DNA from: CAVQOB01 sp963714325
GTDB lineage: Bacteria > Pseudomonadota > Alphaproteobacteria > Rhizobiales > Hyphomicrobiaceae
Assembly: GCA_963714325.1 (NCBI GenBank)
Contig: CAVQOB010000008.1
Coordinates: 372,001-436,000 of the forward strand
Direction: 5' to 3'
Length of the DNA stretch: 64,000 bases
Shown: one piece after another, positions 9,587 to 20,140 of the stretch
Layout of the letters: each line of letters begins with the position of its first letter
Numbering within the stretch: position 1 is the first letter of the stretch
Translations under genes and position numbers: made by a program
Notes under the pieces: model-generated
The model's database searches: none
What the model saw: only the letters and a program-made list of their open reading frames with translations
What the model was told of the DNA's origin: nothing

Positions 9587-10808
9587 CGATGCCCCCGTCG
9601 CGACAGTGATGATCTCCTGTAGTGACCCCTTGTCACCGGCCACGTCTAACTCCGCCATAGCATCGAATTTTTCGTCATAACCTCGGCCGAATTGCTCGCG
9701 CAATTGACGCAGGCGCTTCACCGATTCCTCGATGCCGTCGCGGCCTTCCATGCCGACGGGCTTCAGGAATGCGGCCGCCAGCGTGCGGGGTGCTTCCGAT
9801 CCACGCTCGATCATGGCGAAGTGCGCGCGAGCGCGGCTGGCGTAGCTGTTCTGTTTGCCGCTCGGCGACACTTTGGTCGCGGCCTCGACAAAAGCAGCCA
9901 GCGTGGCCTTGGTGAGGTCCTTGTCGTCGGACAGGTTCTTCAGCAGCAGGTTTGTGTCGATACAGACGTAGAGATAAAATACGCCGCTGCCGAACTCGTT
10001 GACGCTGATGAAGCCAGCGCCGCGATCCTTGGCGCGGTCCAGGGATTTCAGATCGTCGACGGCCGTGAAATAGTCGTCTTCAATTGCCGCGCCGTGCGTG
10101 GTGAATGCATGCGCGACCTGCACGGCGGCCTCGACGTTGTAGCCGGGGTTGTCGGCCAGCATGCGGCCAAACATGGCGATGTCAGCCGCCTTAGGTTTTC
10201 CAGCAAGACGGTCGCGGATTTATGATCGATCACTTCGCCAGCGGCAAGCCGGCGGGCGATGTCTTTGCAGCGGGCGATTTCGTCCGGCCCCAGGTGAACA
10301 GCCTCGTTGGTGTCGCCAGCGCTGCTCTTGGTGTCGAGCGAGCCGAACGTGAGTTTGCTCGCGTCCTTATTCTTATCTTTCTTGCCCTTGCCTTTTTTAC
10401 CTTTGCCCTCCTCTGCGCTGTCTTCGGCCTCTTCGCCGCCGCCCTCACTGGATTCGATTTTGGCCAACGCCACCTTCACTTTGGCCAGCACGTCAACGCG
10501 ACGCTCCTTAATTCCGGCTTAAGGCGGCATGCTTCGTCGACAATCATCGCCACGATAGTTTTCGTGCGTGCGCCGAGGCTTATCCTGACCGCGTCCGCGA
10601 AGGTCGGGGTGGCAGGAGTCCCCATTGCCCGCCCCATGGCGGCGGCGAAAATATTGGACGTGCGGATGGCGCGCTTCAGGCTTTGGGAGGAAACCCGCAG
10701 CCTTTCGACACCGCCGAATTTCATGGACTTTGGACTGCCGGTGTCGTCGCGGTTCAGGTTGCTGGCGGGATAAGCGGTCAGCAGATGCAATTGCAGGAAT
10801 GTCGTCAT
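9587..10808 (-). pseudogene. cas7e: Cas7e (CasC/Cse4), Cascade backbone subunit, frameshifted
   Basis: Cas7e forms the helical backbone on the crRNA. The start MTTFLQLHLLTAYPASNLNRDD at ATG 10808, with GGVERLRVSSQSLKRA soon after, is diagnostic. The product is split over three frames: residues to RLKPELRS (about 10520), a Lys/Glu-rich middle from VKVALAKIES to ATVLLEN (about 10490-10205), and KPKAADIAMFGRMLADNPG onward. The second break lies beside an AAAA run near 10200, the first near 10500. The C-terminal end runs in frame into Cas5e. The gene starts 9 nt after the cse2 stop with a GAGG ribosome site. The lower boundary is approximate because of the fusion. Confidence 0.85.
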
Positions 10809-10816
10809 GGTGGGCC

Positions 10817-11423
10817 TCATGGAGTGGCTGTTGCAGCAAGTGCTGTGGCGACTGGCTCGTTGCTGTCGAAGGTATCGCTGAGGTCGTAGTAGGCGAGTGA
10901 CCAATCGCGGATCACATGCGGGCCGGAGAACCACAGGAACAGGCTCGCCCCCATATCGCCGACGGGGACTGCGCGGCCGAGCAGGTGGACGATGCGCCGA
11001 CCGCGGCTGTGCAGGTCGGCCCAGTCGCGAGTGCGGATTAGGCGCTTGAAGCGCTCTTCTTGCATAAGGCGTTTGTCGTCGCGCGTGACGCCGAGTAGTG
11101 CCGCGGTCTTGCCAGACGCTTCTTCTCTTACTCTCGCTAGAGTGCCGGCGACCACGGCGACGGCCTGGCCGAAGTTCTCCTGGTCGCGATCGTGCCGGAA
11201 CGGTTTCAGCTGGTTGTAAAGCGCCGCGTAATACCCAAGTTCCGTTGCCGTATCCATTTCTTCGCGGCCATCGACAGTCACAGTGCCGATGCGACGCAGC
11301 TTGGCGATGGCAGCTCGGTTCGGCGGCTTACTCTCCGCGCCGGTCTCGATGTCGAGGCCGTTCAGTTCACGCCACCAACCGGTGCAGACGTCCGCGACGG
11401 GAGTGGGTGTGCCGATTGGTCAT
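10817..11423 (-). pseudogene. cse2: Cse2/Cas11 (CasB), Cascade small subunit, one frameshift
   Basis: Cse2 is the helical small subunit that stabilises the displaced DNA strand in Cascade. The body shows the family pattern: GWWRELNGLD, then AAIAKLRRIGT, ALYNQL, VRE, EERFKRLIRTRDW and GRRIVHLLGRAVPVGDMGAS. ATG 11423 is preceded by a strong AAGGAGG site 7 nt upstream. The first eight codons (MTNRHTHS) are out of frame with the body. Removing one C from a CCC run near 11400 would join them into a protein of about 200 residues. A downstream ATG at 11281 could still give a shortened product lacking the N-terminal helix. Confidence 0.82.
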
Positions 11424-11440
11424 GGCGTCGCCTCCTTGGT

Positions 11441-13151
11441 CTATTTCGACTTGCCGCGCTTGGGCTTGGACATCGCGTCCGGGTCCTTCACAGGGGCAAT
11501 GTTCAGCGCCTCGCCGAGGTCGCTGTAGTTGGACAGCTTGGCCATGAGGCTCTTCCGCGCGGTCATGATCCGCTGCACGTCCTGATCGGCAAGCATGTCG
11601 AGGTTGCAGGCATCGTCGAAGATCGTGATGGCCTGCCCACGCAGCACACCTGCAAATTTCTCTCGAATGGTGTTCTGCGGATCGGCGGGAAGTTTTCTGA
11701 GTTCTTCTAGCCGAGCGCGGAAGGCTGTTTCCGTGCGACTCCACAACTCCGATCCGCAATCGAGGTGGGCGTTGGATTTGCGCAACTTCGAGAGATCATC
11801 CTTGCGCAGCTCGAGACCACCTTCGCGTTTGCGCTTGGCATGCTTGGCGAAACGAACGGCGTAGACGAGCTTGTCTGCAGCGGCGGTCGTGCCAGCAACA
11901 AGTCGCGTGATGCTAGGGGCGGAACGCGCCGGCTGCAGCGTCGGGCACGTCGTAGAGCGGTATGCGCTCTTCGCTCCATGCCAGAACTTTCATTTCGAGT
12001 TTTGGGTGTGCCCTCGGCCCCCATGCGACGATCGCCTGCTGACAGGCCGCCTGTGGGTCGATCGGCGCGCGAGCCTCTTCAAGCGCGCCTGGTCGTTCCC
12101 GCCAGAGGCCCAGAGCGGCCGGACGTTCCTGGCTTCTCGCCATAACCCCACGCGTCGAGCCAATGTTCATAACCATGGGTTTGTGGCACGGCTACCGCGC
12201 GCTTTTCAATCTCGTTCGACTTTTTGGCCGTCGTTTCGACATAGGTCGAGAGCGGGTGGCGCCACGACGCATATTGATGCCCATAGGCTTTCATCCGGAA
12301 GCCCGTGCACACAGGGCCTTCAGTGCCCCCGAAAGGGCATTCCGTTGCGCCGTCCGACCACAGCAATCGGATTTGCCGGGGCTGCGCGAAGTAGCGGGAA
12401 AACCCCGGCAGATCGGTATCGACCATTCCTCACCCTCCGGATGATCGCGGAAGCTCGCCCCAGGGGAATGCCTTGGTGCCCACATCGGCCAAGACAGAGG
12501 ACAGATCGCGATGGCCGCTCCAGGCATGGGTCAGCTCCATGACGTTGGGCCAAAGCAGGTCCCATAGCGTTGTGACCTGACGACCCCCGCCGAGCCGATG
12601 CGTGGCGGCCAATAATGACATCGGTCCCTTTTTGCGCGGGTTGGCCATGTGTCCGCGCCCCCCGCCGGGTGCGTAAGTCTGCAAAGTAATTAGTGCGGCA
12701 GCGGCGAACGGAGCGCCAAGCGTCAAGAGTGTCCCACGTTTTGTGAACAGGTCGCGGTTGTCGTCTGGTGGCTCGTCCAACAATAGTGCCTCGACACCCG
12801 ATACATCTTTCACGTCAGGCAATTCGGTCGGGCCTGAAAGGCTCGCACACCCGCGCCGTCGAACTGGAACCAAGGCTCTAGTGGTCGCAAGACCGAGGCC
12901 AGAACATCGGGTTGCGGCGGTGCGAGCCAATGTGCTGCCCACGCGTCGGTGTTCTCAGGTGGAATGGCCGCAGACAGCAAGCCGATCAACATTTCTGTCA
13001 CGGCTGCATTCCAGTCGGGCCGAGGGAATGCCAGCGCGACGATCGGATCACGGGCAAAATCGGAACCCAGATCGGAGGGTGCGAACCAGACGCGCGCGCC
13101 CGATGCCCGCCGGCCCAGAAGCCAGCGATCGGCAATCAAATTGATGGTCAT
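11441..13151 (-). pseudogene. cas8e: Cas8e (Cse1/CasA), Cascade large subunit, multiply broken
   Basis: Cas8e recognises the PAM and recruits Cas3. ATG 13151 starts MTINLIADRWLLGRR. DPIVALAFPRPDWN and EPWFQFDGAGVRAFQ follow, typical of the N-terminal domain. Further segments are FAAAALITLQTYAPGGGRGH, TTLWDLLWPNVM, the RYFAQPRQIRLLW strand, YASWRHPLS, LEMKVLAWSEE, and the C-terminal helical bundle ending in KPKRGKSK. They fall in different frames. Breaks lie near 12833 (at a GGCCC run), near 12140 and near 11900, and an in-frame TGA sits at 12430-12432. The order and total length match a normal Cas8e of about 550 residues, so the gene was whole and has been disrupted. Confidence 0.85.
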
Positions 13152-13545
13152 AAGATGATCTCGGATCACGAAGGTGGAGACAAGAGTATGTACCGTAGCT
13201 CCGCGTCGCAACCCGGAATTGTCAGTGTCCACAGCTATTGGGGTTCAGAGATGGTTGGCGGCTACAGAACCACCGCAGTTCGGTCCAACCGTTTTTTGGA
13301 ACGCCTCCCGAACGTGCTTGTAAGTCACCGCGAGCCAGCGACAATATCTGACTCTGGCGCTGGTTCGATGTCTTTGAAACGTAGTCCGGTGTTGATCTCG
13401 GACACCGACCTGAATTGATACGGAATTGGGTGGCTAATGTCAGACTAAGAGATCGCCTCACAGCGGCATCCCTTTGATTTGCGCTGCCGTCGGGGTATCG
13501 ATTTTTACGCAACGGGATGGACCGCGGGTCGGCCTGATATGATTT
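13152..13545. promoter_or_regulatory. cas3-cas8e intergenic region
   Basis: About 390 nt with no protein I can support lie between the cas3 end and the cas8e start. In many I-E loci this gap is tight or holds the Cascade promoter, so a promoter for the minus-strand effector operon is expected here, but I cannot point to clear -35/-10 boxes. It also contains the 32 nt after the lone repeat copy, a spacer-like stretch at about 13514-13545. A short weak match to that stretch lies across the cas8e start (13149-13167, sharing ATCAT). Confidence 0.4.
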
Positions 13546-13575
13546 AAGTTCAGCCCCGCGTGTGTGCAGGGAACG
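13546..13575 (-). repeat. Lone degenerate copy of the type I-E CRISPR repeat
   Basis: On the plus strand this reads AGTTCAGCCCCGCG then TGTGTGCAGGGAACG, clearly the array repeat with a few changes and a 2-nt longer loop. On the minus strand the stem is CCCTGC/GCGGGG (one G-U pair), the loop ACACAC, and the handle CTGAACTT instead of CTGAACCG. It begins directly after the cas3 TGA (13578-13576), about 7 kb from the array, in the same orientation as the array. No second repeat follows within 100 nt. Lone repeats beside cas genes are known as CreA-like RNAs and cas-regulating mini-crRNAs. Whether this one is transcribed is not shown. Confidence 0.85.
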
Positions 13576-16341
13576 TCAAAGCCGGAGGCCCAGTCGTTCA
13601 CAGTAGCGAAGTTCAAACGTCTCGTCACGCTTGCCTTGCGTGCGCCGTCCGACGGCCATCCAGTGGCCTCCGACTTCCACAAGCGGCACAAGTAACGGTG
13701 GGTCATAGCGGTCGACCCATCCGGCGATCGCCTCAGCGCGTGCTTGTGCGAGCGGCTTATCCGATACCACGACGTCGTCGATCTTCGCGGCGAGCACGGA
13801 ACTTCCGACAGACGCCAAGCGCGCGCGACCTCCAATTTTTCATCCACGCACCAAGGCCGCAATGCAGTCCCGTCCCAGCGGGCGAGCCGCAATGTCCGTT
13901 GCGGCGCACCGAGACGGGTCGGCGCAACCTGCTCGCTCTTCCACGATCCATAGGAACCGTGAAAGGTCGTATCAAGGGAAAGAACAGTTGAGGATGCCTG
14001 TCCCGTTGCAGCCAGCACTTTGCCATAGGCTTTCAGCGACACGGCATCCAGAGACGCCGGTAACGCCGGGGAATTGTCGAACACCGGTTCGATCAGGTCG
14101 CGCGGCGTGCCGCTCTCAAGGTGTTTCGTTCGCCACGGCCTGCATCGTTAGCCAGAAGCGCCCGTGGTCTGGGTAGACGTACTGCGCCTTCGGAAACATG
14201 CGGGCGTACCAGTCCGCCTTGGCCGTGTCGGTGGGATCGGGTGAAAGGACGTGAAGGATCGTATTCCCAGGTGCTCCCCGATCGTGGCGATGGAGGCGGC
14301 CCGCGCGTTGGATCAGCATATCAACCGGGGCAAGGTCGCTGATCATCGTGTCGAAGTCTAGGTCGAGCGACTGTTCCACGACCTGGGTTGCGATCAATAC
14401 CCGGTTGCGCCGGCCATTATTTATTTTTCCGAAATTTTCAAGTGCATCGGCCTCTCGGTTAGCCTATCCCCAAGTGCAAAACGAGCGTGAAACAGGTCGA
14501 CGTTATCAGCGCCGAGTGCCTTCACCAGCAGGGCATGAGCAGCGAGCGCATCGTACACCGTATTCCTGATCCAGACGCAGGCGTCCCCGGCGTGATGACG
14601 GGCCACGAGGAGTTCAATGGCCGCGCGCTCGGTGTCGAGCCGAACAACAGGCAAGTCGCGCCGCGTGCCGCGGGAACTATCATTGTTAGGTGGTCCACTA
14701 ATAGGTTTGCGCCTGCCGGGACAATCTTCGGTCAAACCATCTTTCGTAAGAACGCTAACCAAGGGAAAGGCCTGCGACCGAGATACACCCTTTGTCCAAC
14801 CGGCACCCTTGGAAAACGTTTCGACAAGTCGTGTGCGCAGCCTTGTGCTTAACGTCGCAGTCAGCAAGATGGCAGAACCCCCCATCGCTGCATGGAAGTT
14901 GAGCAAGGTTTCGACCAGTCGGGCCGTATAGGCGTCAAAGCTGTGTATCTTGTCCACGACCAAAACGCGTTGCGACAACGCCGCAAGACGGAGCGCCTGA
15001 TGTTTGACCGGAAGAATAGCAATTAACGCCGATCAATCGTGCCAATCCCAATATCCGCCAATAGTGCTCGACGGCGATCGTCGGCGGTCCAGGCTGCACA
15101 ACGAGCGGAGGCCGACTGATCGTCGTCCTGCGTCGAGGCTGCGGCCTGACGTTCATCGCGGCCCGCCGGCAGGACAGAGCGGCGAAAGGCGTCATGGAAG
15201 GTGCTCTTGCTGTGGGCGAGCACGAGCGACGCGGATTGGGCGTCGACGAAGAGCTTATGGTAGCTATTTGCAAGCCTACCGTAGAGCCCGTTAGCCGTGG
15301 CCATGGTTGGAAGCGCCCAGTAAAGCCCTCCCGCCTGTCCTGCCGCCATGAGCCGGTGTGCCGCGATCAATGCCGCCTCCGTTTTGCCGGCCCCCGTCAA
15401 GTTTCGATAATGACCAGCGTCTGCGAAGTCGGGCGGAACACGGTTGCCCAATCCTGGAGAGGGGATGCTGATGCGACTACCCCGGGGCCGAGTGCCAGTG
15501 CATCCTCGAGTTGGAAATCGGTTGCCACACTTGGCGCAACCATTCCGGCGCAATGTACCGCCGAAGCAGCCCGAGCTTGAGCAACTGGCCAATAACTTGC
15601 AGCATCCGACCAATCAGGCGGCAAATACGGAAACCACCCATCGTCAGTGCAAGAGCCGATCCAATCAGCGAGGATCGCAAATCCAGCAACCAGCCATGTC
15701 GCGCGCTTCACACCCGCTTCCGCTTCGGCAAGTGCTGCAAAGTTAAATTTGCCAACACTAAACAAATCGGCGCATGCTCTCACGTAGCTTCCAGCCGCCG
15801 CAGCACTTGAGGACGATATGCACCCTGCAGCCTCGAATTTGCTGTCAGCTTCGCCAGGTTCCGGCACCGGCTTACCGTGATGTCCGAATGCCGCCTCCGC
15901 CCACCATCGGAATTGGCGCGCATGTCCTTTTGGAAACAAGTCTTTGAAGTCTTTTTGTGAAGCTTGCGTTCCAACGTCTGCCCCGAACACGCACGAAGCA
16001 TCCCACAGCGCGAGACCCGAGTGTCCATGTCCGGGGTCGTTTTTCGGCTTGCCTACGAGGCGCGCCTGCAACACCGCCGTTGGCTCGATACAGTCGCTCT
16101 TGGTCTGAAAGCATTCGGCATACTTGCCGATATCGTGCACCGCGAGCGCAAACAACAGCCAGCTTCTGGTCATGTCCACCGGGAGGCCAGCGCAGACGGC
16201 GACCGCATCGAGTAATCGTGGGCGAGCCTTAAGCAGGGCTTCGCCAGCCGCTGCCACATCAAGTCCGTGGTAGGGCAGTGGATGCCAACCTTTTGATCCG
16301 GGTGGCCATGCTTTGCCCCAGTGCGACGCGGCGAAATTCAT
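13576..16341 (-). pseudogene. cas3: Cas3 helicase-nuclease, type I-E, frameshifted and Walker B altered
   Basis: Cas3 degrades target DNA after Cascade binding. The HD nuclease half is open (16341 to about 15400): HPLPYHGLD, AVHDIGKYAECFQ, GHSGLALWD and FGHHGKPV supply its metal ligands. The helicase follows with GAGKTEAAL (motif I), ALPTMATANGLYGR (Ia), LLTATL (III), VVEQSLDLDFD (V) and QRAGRLHRH (VI). The frame changes near 15405, 15030, 14446, 14120 and 13815. Motif II reads VVDKIHSFD, a Glu-to-Lys change from the expected DEIH that would remove ATPase catalysis. The C-terminus ends in RYCERLGLRL. As read, only the HD domain could be translated intact. Confidence 0.9.
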
Positions 16342-16779
16342 CAGCGTTGCCTTCCTCTGGATTTAGTTTAGAAAACTTTGTTCGACACGCCGGCGTCCAT
16401 CCATCCTGGCACGAATTGAACAGAAGTGCCGAGGCTGGATCGTCGGATATTTGGCGTGCGTCTCGCTCTCATGCACCAACGCAATACTGCGACGCGACCT
16501 TCCCACACAAAACGCCAAGTTATCGAATACCCCTAACACCAAGCGTGAGCGGCATTACGACAAACGGAGCCGGTTGCACATGGGCAAATGATGTTTCCAG
16601 TATATTGATTGCTAGAAACTCCTTGAATAGCTGAATTGGGACAACGGAGTTCCCTTCAAGGGAGAAGATGAATTGGAACATGTGAACTCCGCAAGCAAAG
16701 TATGGACCCGCCATCTCGAATGTCCGAGGCAACTCGTCCTCAAGAAGCCGACTCGGCATTTGGCAAACCCGTGCAAATT
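16342..16779. other. No gene recognised upstream of cas3
   Basis: This stretch upstream of cas3 has no reading frame with recognisable family features. It should include the cas3 promoter, but I see no clear boxes. The left part of the mobile-element remnant at 16780-17103 may extend weakly into it. Confidence 0.4.
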
Positions 16780-17103
16780 TCCTGGTCGACAATCATTCCG
16801 GCTTTGCACAAGCACAGTACGACGCTCGACCGGAATGACCGTCTTTGCCGTGACTATGAGCAGCACCGCGCAGTGTAGCGCGGCGATCTACATGTGCAGG
16901 CCAGTGTTCTAGCGCTTCATCTCGCCAGTTAAAATGGCGCGCTTGAAGCCGCCCAGGATGGGGTCAGACGTCGCGTCGACGCGCTCGTGTGCGACCAGCG
17001 CGGCGGCGTGGCCGAGCCGGAAAAACTCGTCATCGGGACGTGAGCGGCAGTGTGGCCTACTCGCGTCCCATGGGTTCAACGTTCTTGGCCTACCGACCGT
17101 CAC
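16780..17103 (-). pseudogene. Decayed paralogue of the conserved element gene at 40587-41357
   Basis: Read on the minus strand, DDEFFRLGHAAALVAHERVD and FKRAILTGEM resemble DDGLLRLGRAAELISHDHV and FKRAIFTGDL in the intact gene at 40587-41357. The similarity continues through two stop codons as NTGLHM-stop-IA and AKTVIPVERR, against NAGLHMEIA and MAVIPRALY. After about 100 residues it fades. The function of the family is unknown. The intact copy sits beside an integrase. This remnant shows that the DNA next to the I-E locus comes from an element of the same kind as the one carrying the I-F locus. Confidence 0.7.
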
Positions 17104-17349
17104 CCGCGAGGGCCGAGACCGGCAAGACGCCGGGCTTGGTCGCGCTGGCTGTTCGGCCGGCGCGATAGGGCGGGACGGCGGCGAGTGGTGCCGGCAGGCC
17201 CCTGCTCAGGTCTTGCAATTGTAGCCGCTGCAGCACTGTCCTCGATAGGTCGATTGCGACGTGACGCTTATAGAACGTCTTGCGCCACGACAGCGTGCTC
17301 CGACGCTATCGCGACAATCCGAGATCCCGGCTGCGGCCGCGCGCCAAGG

Positions 17350-19048
17350 TCATTGTGATCTGCCGGTCGTGAACTCGGATCTCGATCTCCTTGCCGCGCA
17401 TCTGAGCATCAGCTCTGGACGCCATGGGACGAGTGTCAACCGGTCGCGGCCCTTGATCACGGCGAGACGCTGCATCGGCAGGTCGATGGTGCCGACGTGT
17501 TTACCGGTGATGCGCGTGCCCTCGATGGGCGAGTCATGCGGCAGGTCGAACTCGGCCGATACTCCTCGGCGTTGCGCATGACACCGACGCGGACGCAGCT
17601 CCACAGCATGTCCGGCTTCGGCGTGATCGTGCCGGGTGCATCCGATTCGGGCCAATCCCTTGCTGATCAGCCACTCCTCGCGGGCGACGATCACTTTCGA
17701 GACCTCCGCACCGAAGCCTTTTTCGTAAATCGCCGGCCTCGCCTCTCCGGCGATAGCATGTGGTCGAGCCAGGTGGCCGCCTCGACAGTCGCGAGCTGTT
17801 CGATCGGGAGTCCGGAGGCGATCTCGATCTGCGCGTTGCGCGTCTTGCCCTTGCCGCCGCCACCCGACAGCGCAGCGATCATTCCTGGCTCGGGAATATC
17901 GTCGGCGGAGAGCTTGCCGGTCTCGGCATAGTGGATGCGGCCGTCGATGCCGTCGACGACGAGGAACTTGCGGTCGGTCATCTGGTCGGCGATGCCGACC
18001 TCGACCACCTTGCCGATCACGGCTCGGATTCCGCGCGCCACTGAAGATTGCGAAGTCGCCGGCTGGGCGGTCGATGCCATGCTCACGCATGACATGATTC
18101 ATCGTGACCATGATGTCGCCCCGCTCGCCGAGGCTGCGGAGCTTGGTTTCGAGCTGGGGATCGAGGGTCCAGACGCCGGTCCGCTTTTCTTCGGCCAATC
18201 CCATTTGCTCGAGCTGCCGTAGCCGACCAACCCGCAGAGCTTGCCGGCCGCGGTCGCCGTCGAGCATGGCGGCCACGACGAGCACGTTCTCCTGGGCGTC
18301 CTTCAGGAGGACCTGATCGAGCGATGTGAACCGCTCGGCCTTCATCTCGTTGGCGAGCTTGATGTGCGCTCGAACGGCTGCTCCGGCCCGAATTCCGGGT
18401 GGCGAGATCCTGCGCGCGATGGCGGATGCCATGGCTGATGTAATGGCGCGCCATCACGAGATCCTGACCACGGTCGTCGTGCCCGGCGATGATAACATGG
18501 GTATGCGGATGGCCGGTGTTGAAATGATCGACGGCGACCCAGTCGAGCTTGGTATGAGGTCCTCTCCATATCCGCCATAAGATCACGGACGAACGGTTTG
18601 AGGTCGCCATGCGGCCACAGTCCTCCGGCGCCACGATGATGCGAAACTGATAGGTGTCGTCCTTCTGCCGCTCCAGGAAGTCGCCACCCTCGGCCACATC
18701 GTGCTCCCGGTCGTAGAGTGTCCGGGACCACCCTCACGCGTGACTCCGTCGCGCAGGATGTAGTGCTGATGCGTGCGCGCGGCGCCGAGGTCCGATGTTC
18801 CGTGCCGGGCAATGCGCGCCTTGAGATGGCGCGGCGCCAGCCGGGCGGCGGCGGGTCAGGCCATAGAGGGCGCCCTTGCCGCTCCCGAGTTCGGCGACGG
18901 GGCGGCGCGTCAGCGCGTTGGCCCAGGGGGATTTGGGGGTGCGGTGCCGCGTGGCGGCTTTGACGACCATGCGCGTGAGGCGACTCGGATTTAATTTCGC
19001 GGCCGATCGAGGCTTGCCGAGCTTTGGTTTGAACTCTGGGTTTGACAT
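17350..19048 (-). pseudogene. VirD2-like relaxase with DUF3363 domain, multiply frameshifted
   Basis: Relaxases of this family nick oriT and lead the strand into the recipient. ATG 19048 opens FKPKLGKPR. A second frame holds the HUH signature DHFNTGHPHTHVIIAG with DLVMARHYISHG (about 18560-18430). The DUF3363 part shows GKVVEVGIAD, FLVVDGIDGRIHYAETG and EAATWLDHML (about 18040-17740), then KGRDRLTLVPWRPE near 17430. At least four frame changes are needed. The neighbouring CopG-like and AlpA genes fit an integrative or mobilizable element. The DNA from 17104 to 17349 just beyond its 3' end has no recognisable gene. Confidence 0.8.
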
Positions 19049-20140
19049 GACGCGCCTCGCGCTTATTTTCCTTGTTTGAGTATCGATGATTTGTGATGAA
19101 TTGAAGGCGTCGGCGGTAAGAAATTGCGGCCGACCTTTGCCGCTGCGAAGCGCTCAAAAATAAATTGGTGCCGCACTATCAATCTATTGATTTTACGATA
19201 TTTAGTCGACCTTGACGTCGACTATCTATCTTGCCCTATACACCACCCATTTCGACTCCACGTCCTCCCTCTCGACAAAATCCATCATCCGTACCATTTC
19301 GGATTAAGAGCGCCCGTTATACACTCCGAAATCGAATATCGGAGTGGTCGAAAATCAATTCAATGGAGAATACGTAAATGACAGCCTTGGACGAATTCAG
19401 ACGTATCGGACAACAACCATGAACCACATGAATCGCACTGGGCGGATCTCCCGGAGATCACGCCTCGCCCCGCTTCCCCCCGGAGCCGCCGTCGCTCGCT
19501 CGTGCCACGCCACGGAGCGAGCGACGGCGGCGGAGGGGGCGAGCGCTTCCCTTTGGTGGGCCCGAGCAGTGCTGGATCTGAAACACCCCAGCGATCGCCG
19601 TCACGCTCGTCGCATGATCGCGATGAAGCCGTTCCATCCTCTCCGGAACGTACCTCGATGAAGTACGCACGAACACCATATTCCCCAGATCAGGAGTACG
19701 CCATGCAACCAAACTCGACATGAACAACCCGATTGGCCGTGCCTTCTTCGGACGCTGGTGAACCCACACGATGGGGACGCTACCGCCATCGTCAACAGCA
19801 TTGCGCTTATGGTCGCCGATGGCGTGACGTGCCCGAGGCCGATGCGTCCGAACTGATCGACGATTGGCTTGATGCCACCGCGCCGCGCGCCATCGCCGCG
19901 CTGCGCCTCGACAGCGCTTGGCACTGGGCGAGACTCACCATGCCCTGGCTCTACGAATGGCGACGATGAGTTTGGACACCGCATTCCGGTGCCGCCGCGC
20001 CACGCGTTGCGGGCGGCCAAGCGTCGGCACGCAGACATCGCCATCACTCCCGCACGACAATGGGTCGCGCGGACGGCCTGAGCCAGATCGCAACGGGCAT
20101 CCGTCGCTCCATGCCACTGCGCCCTGTAGCGATTAGCCCG
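19049..20140. other. Relaxase-upstream region without a supportable gene
   Basis: Bases 19080-19360 are visibly AT-richer than the surroundings and contain no gene. A GC-rich hairpin follows at 19486-19530. Short plus-strand frames at 19720-19970 (for example ASELIDDWLDAT and WHWARLTMPWLYEW) might be remnants of a small protein, but I do not recognise them. Because this is the 5' flank of a relaxase gene it is the natural place for oriT. I cannot locate a nic site. Confidence 0.35.
19486..19530. other. Perfect 16-bp inverted repeat (hairpin)
   Basis: The arms CCGCCGTCGCTCGCTC (19486-19501) and GAGCGAGCGACGGCGG (19515-19530) are exact reverse complements around a 13-nt loop. No T-run follows on either strand, so it is not a standard intrinsic terminator. 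Its place in the relaxase upstream region makes an oriT-associated structure possible. Confidence 0.7.
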
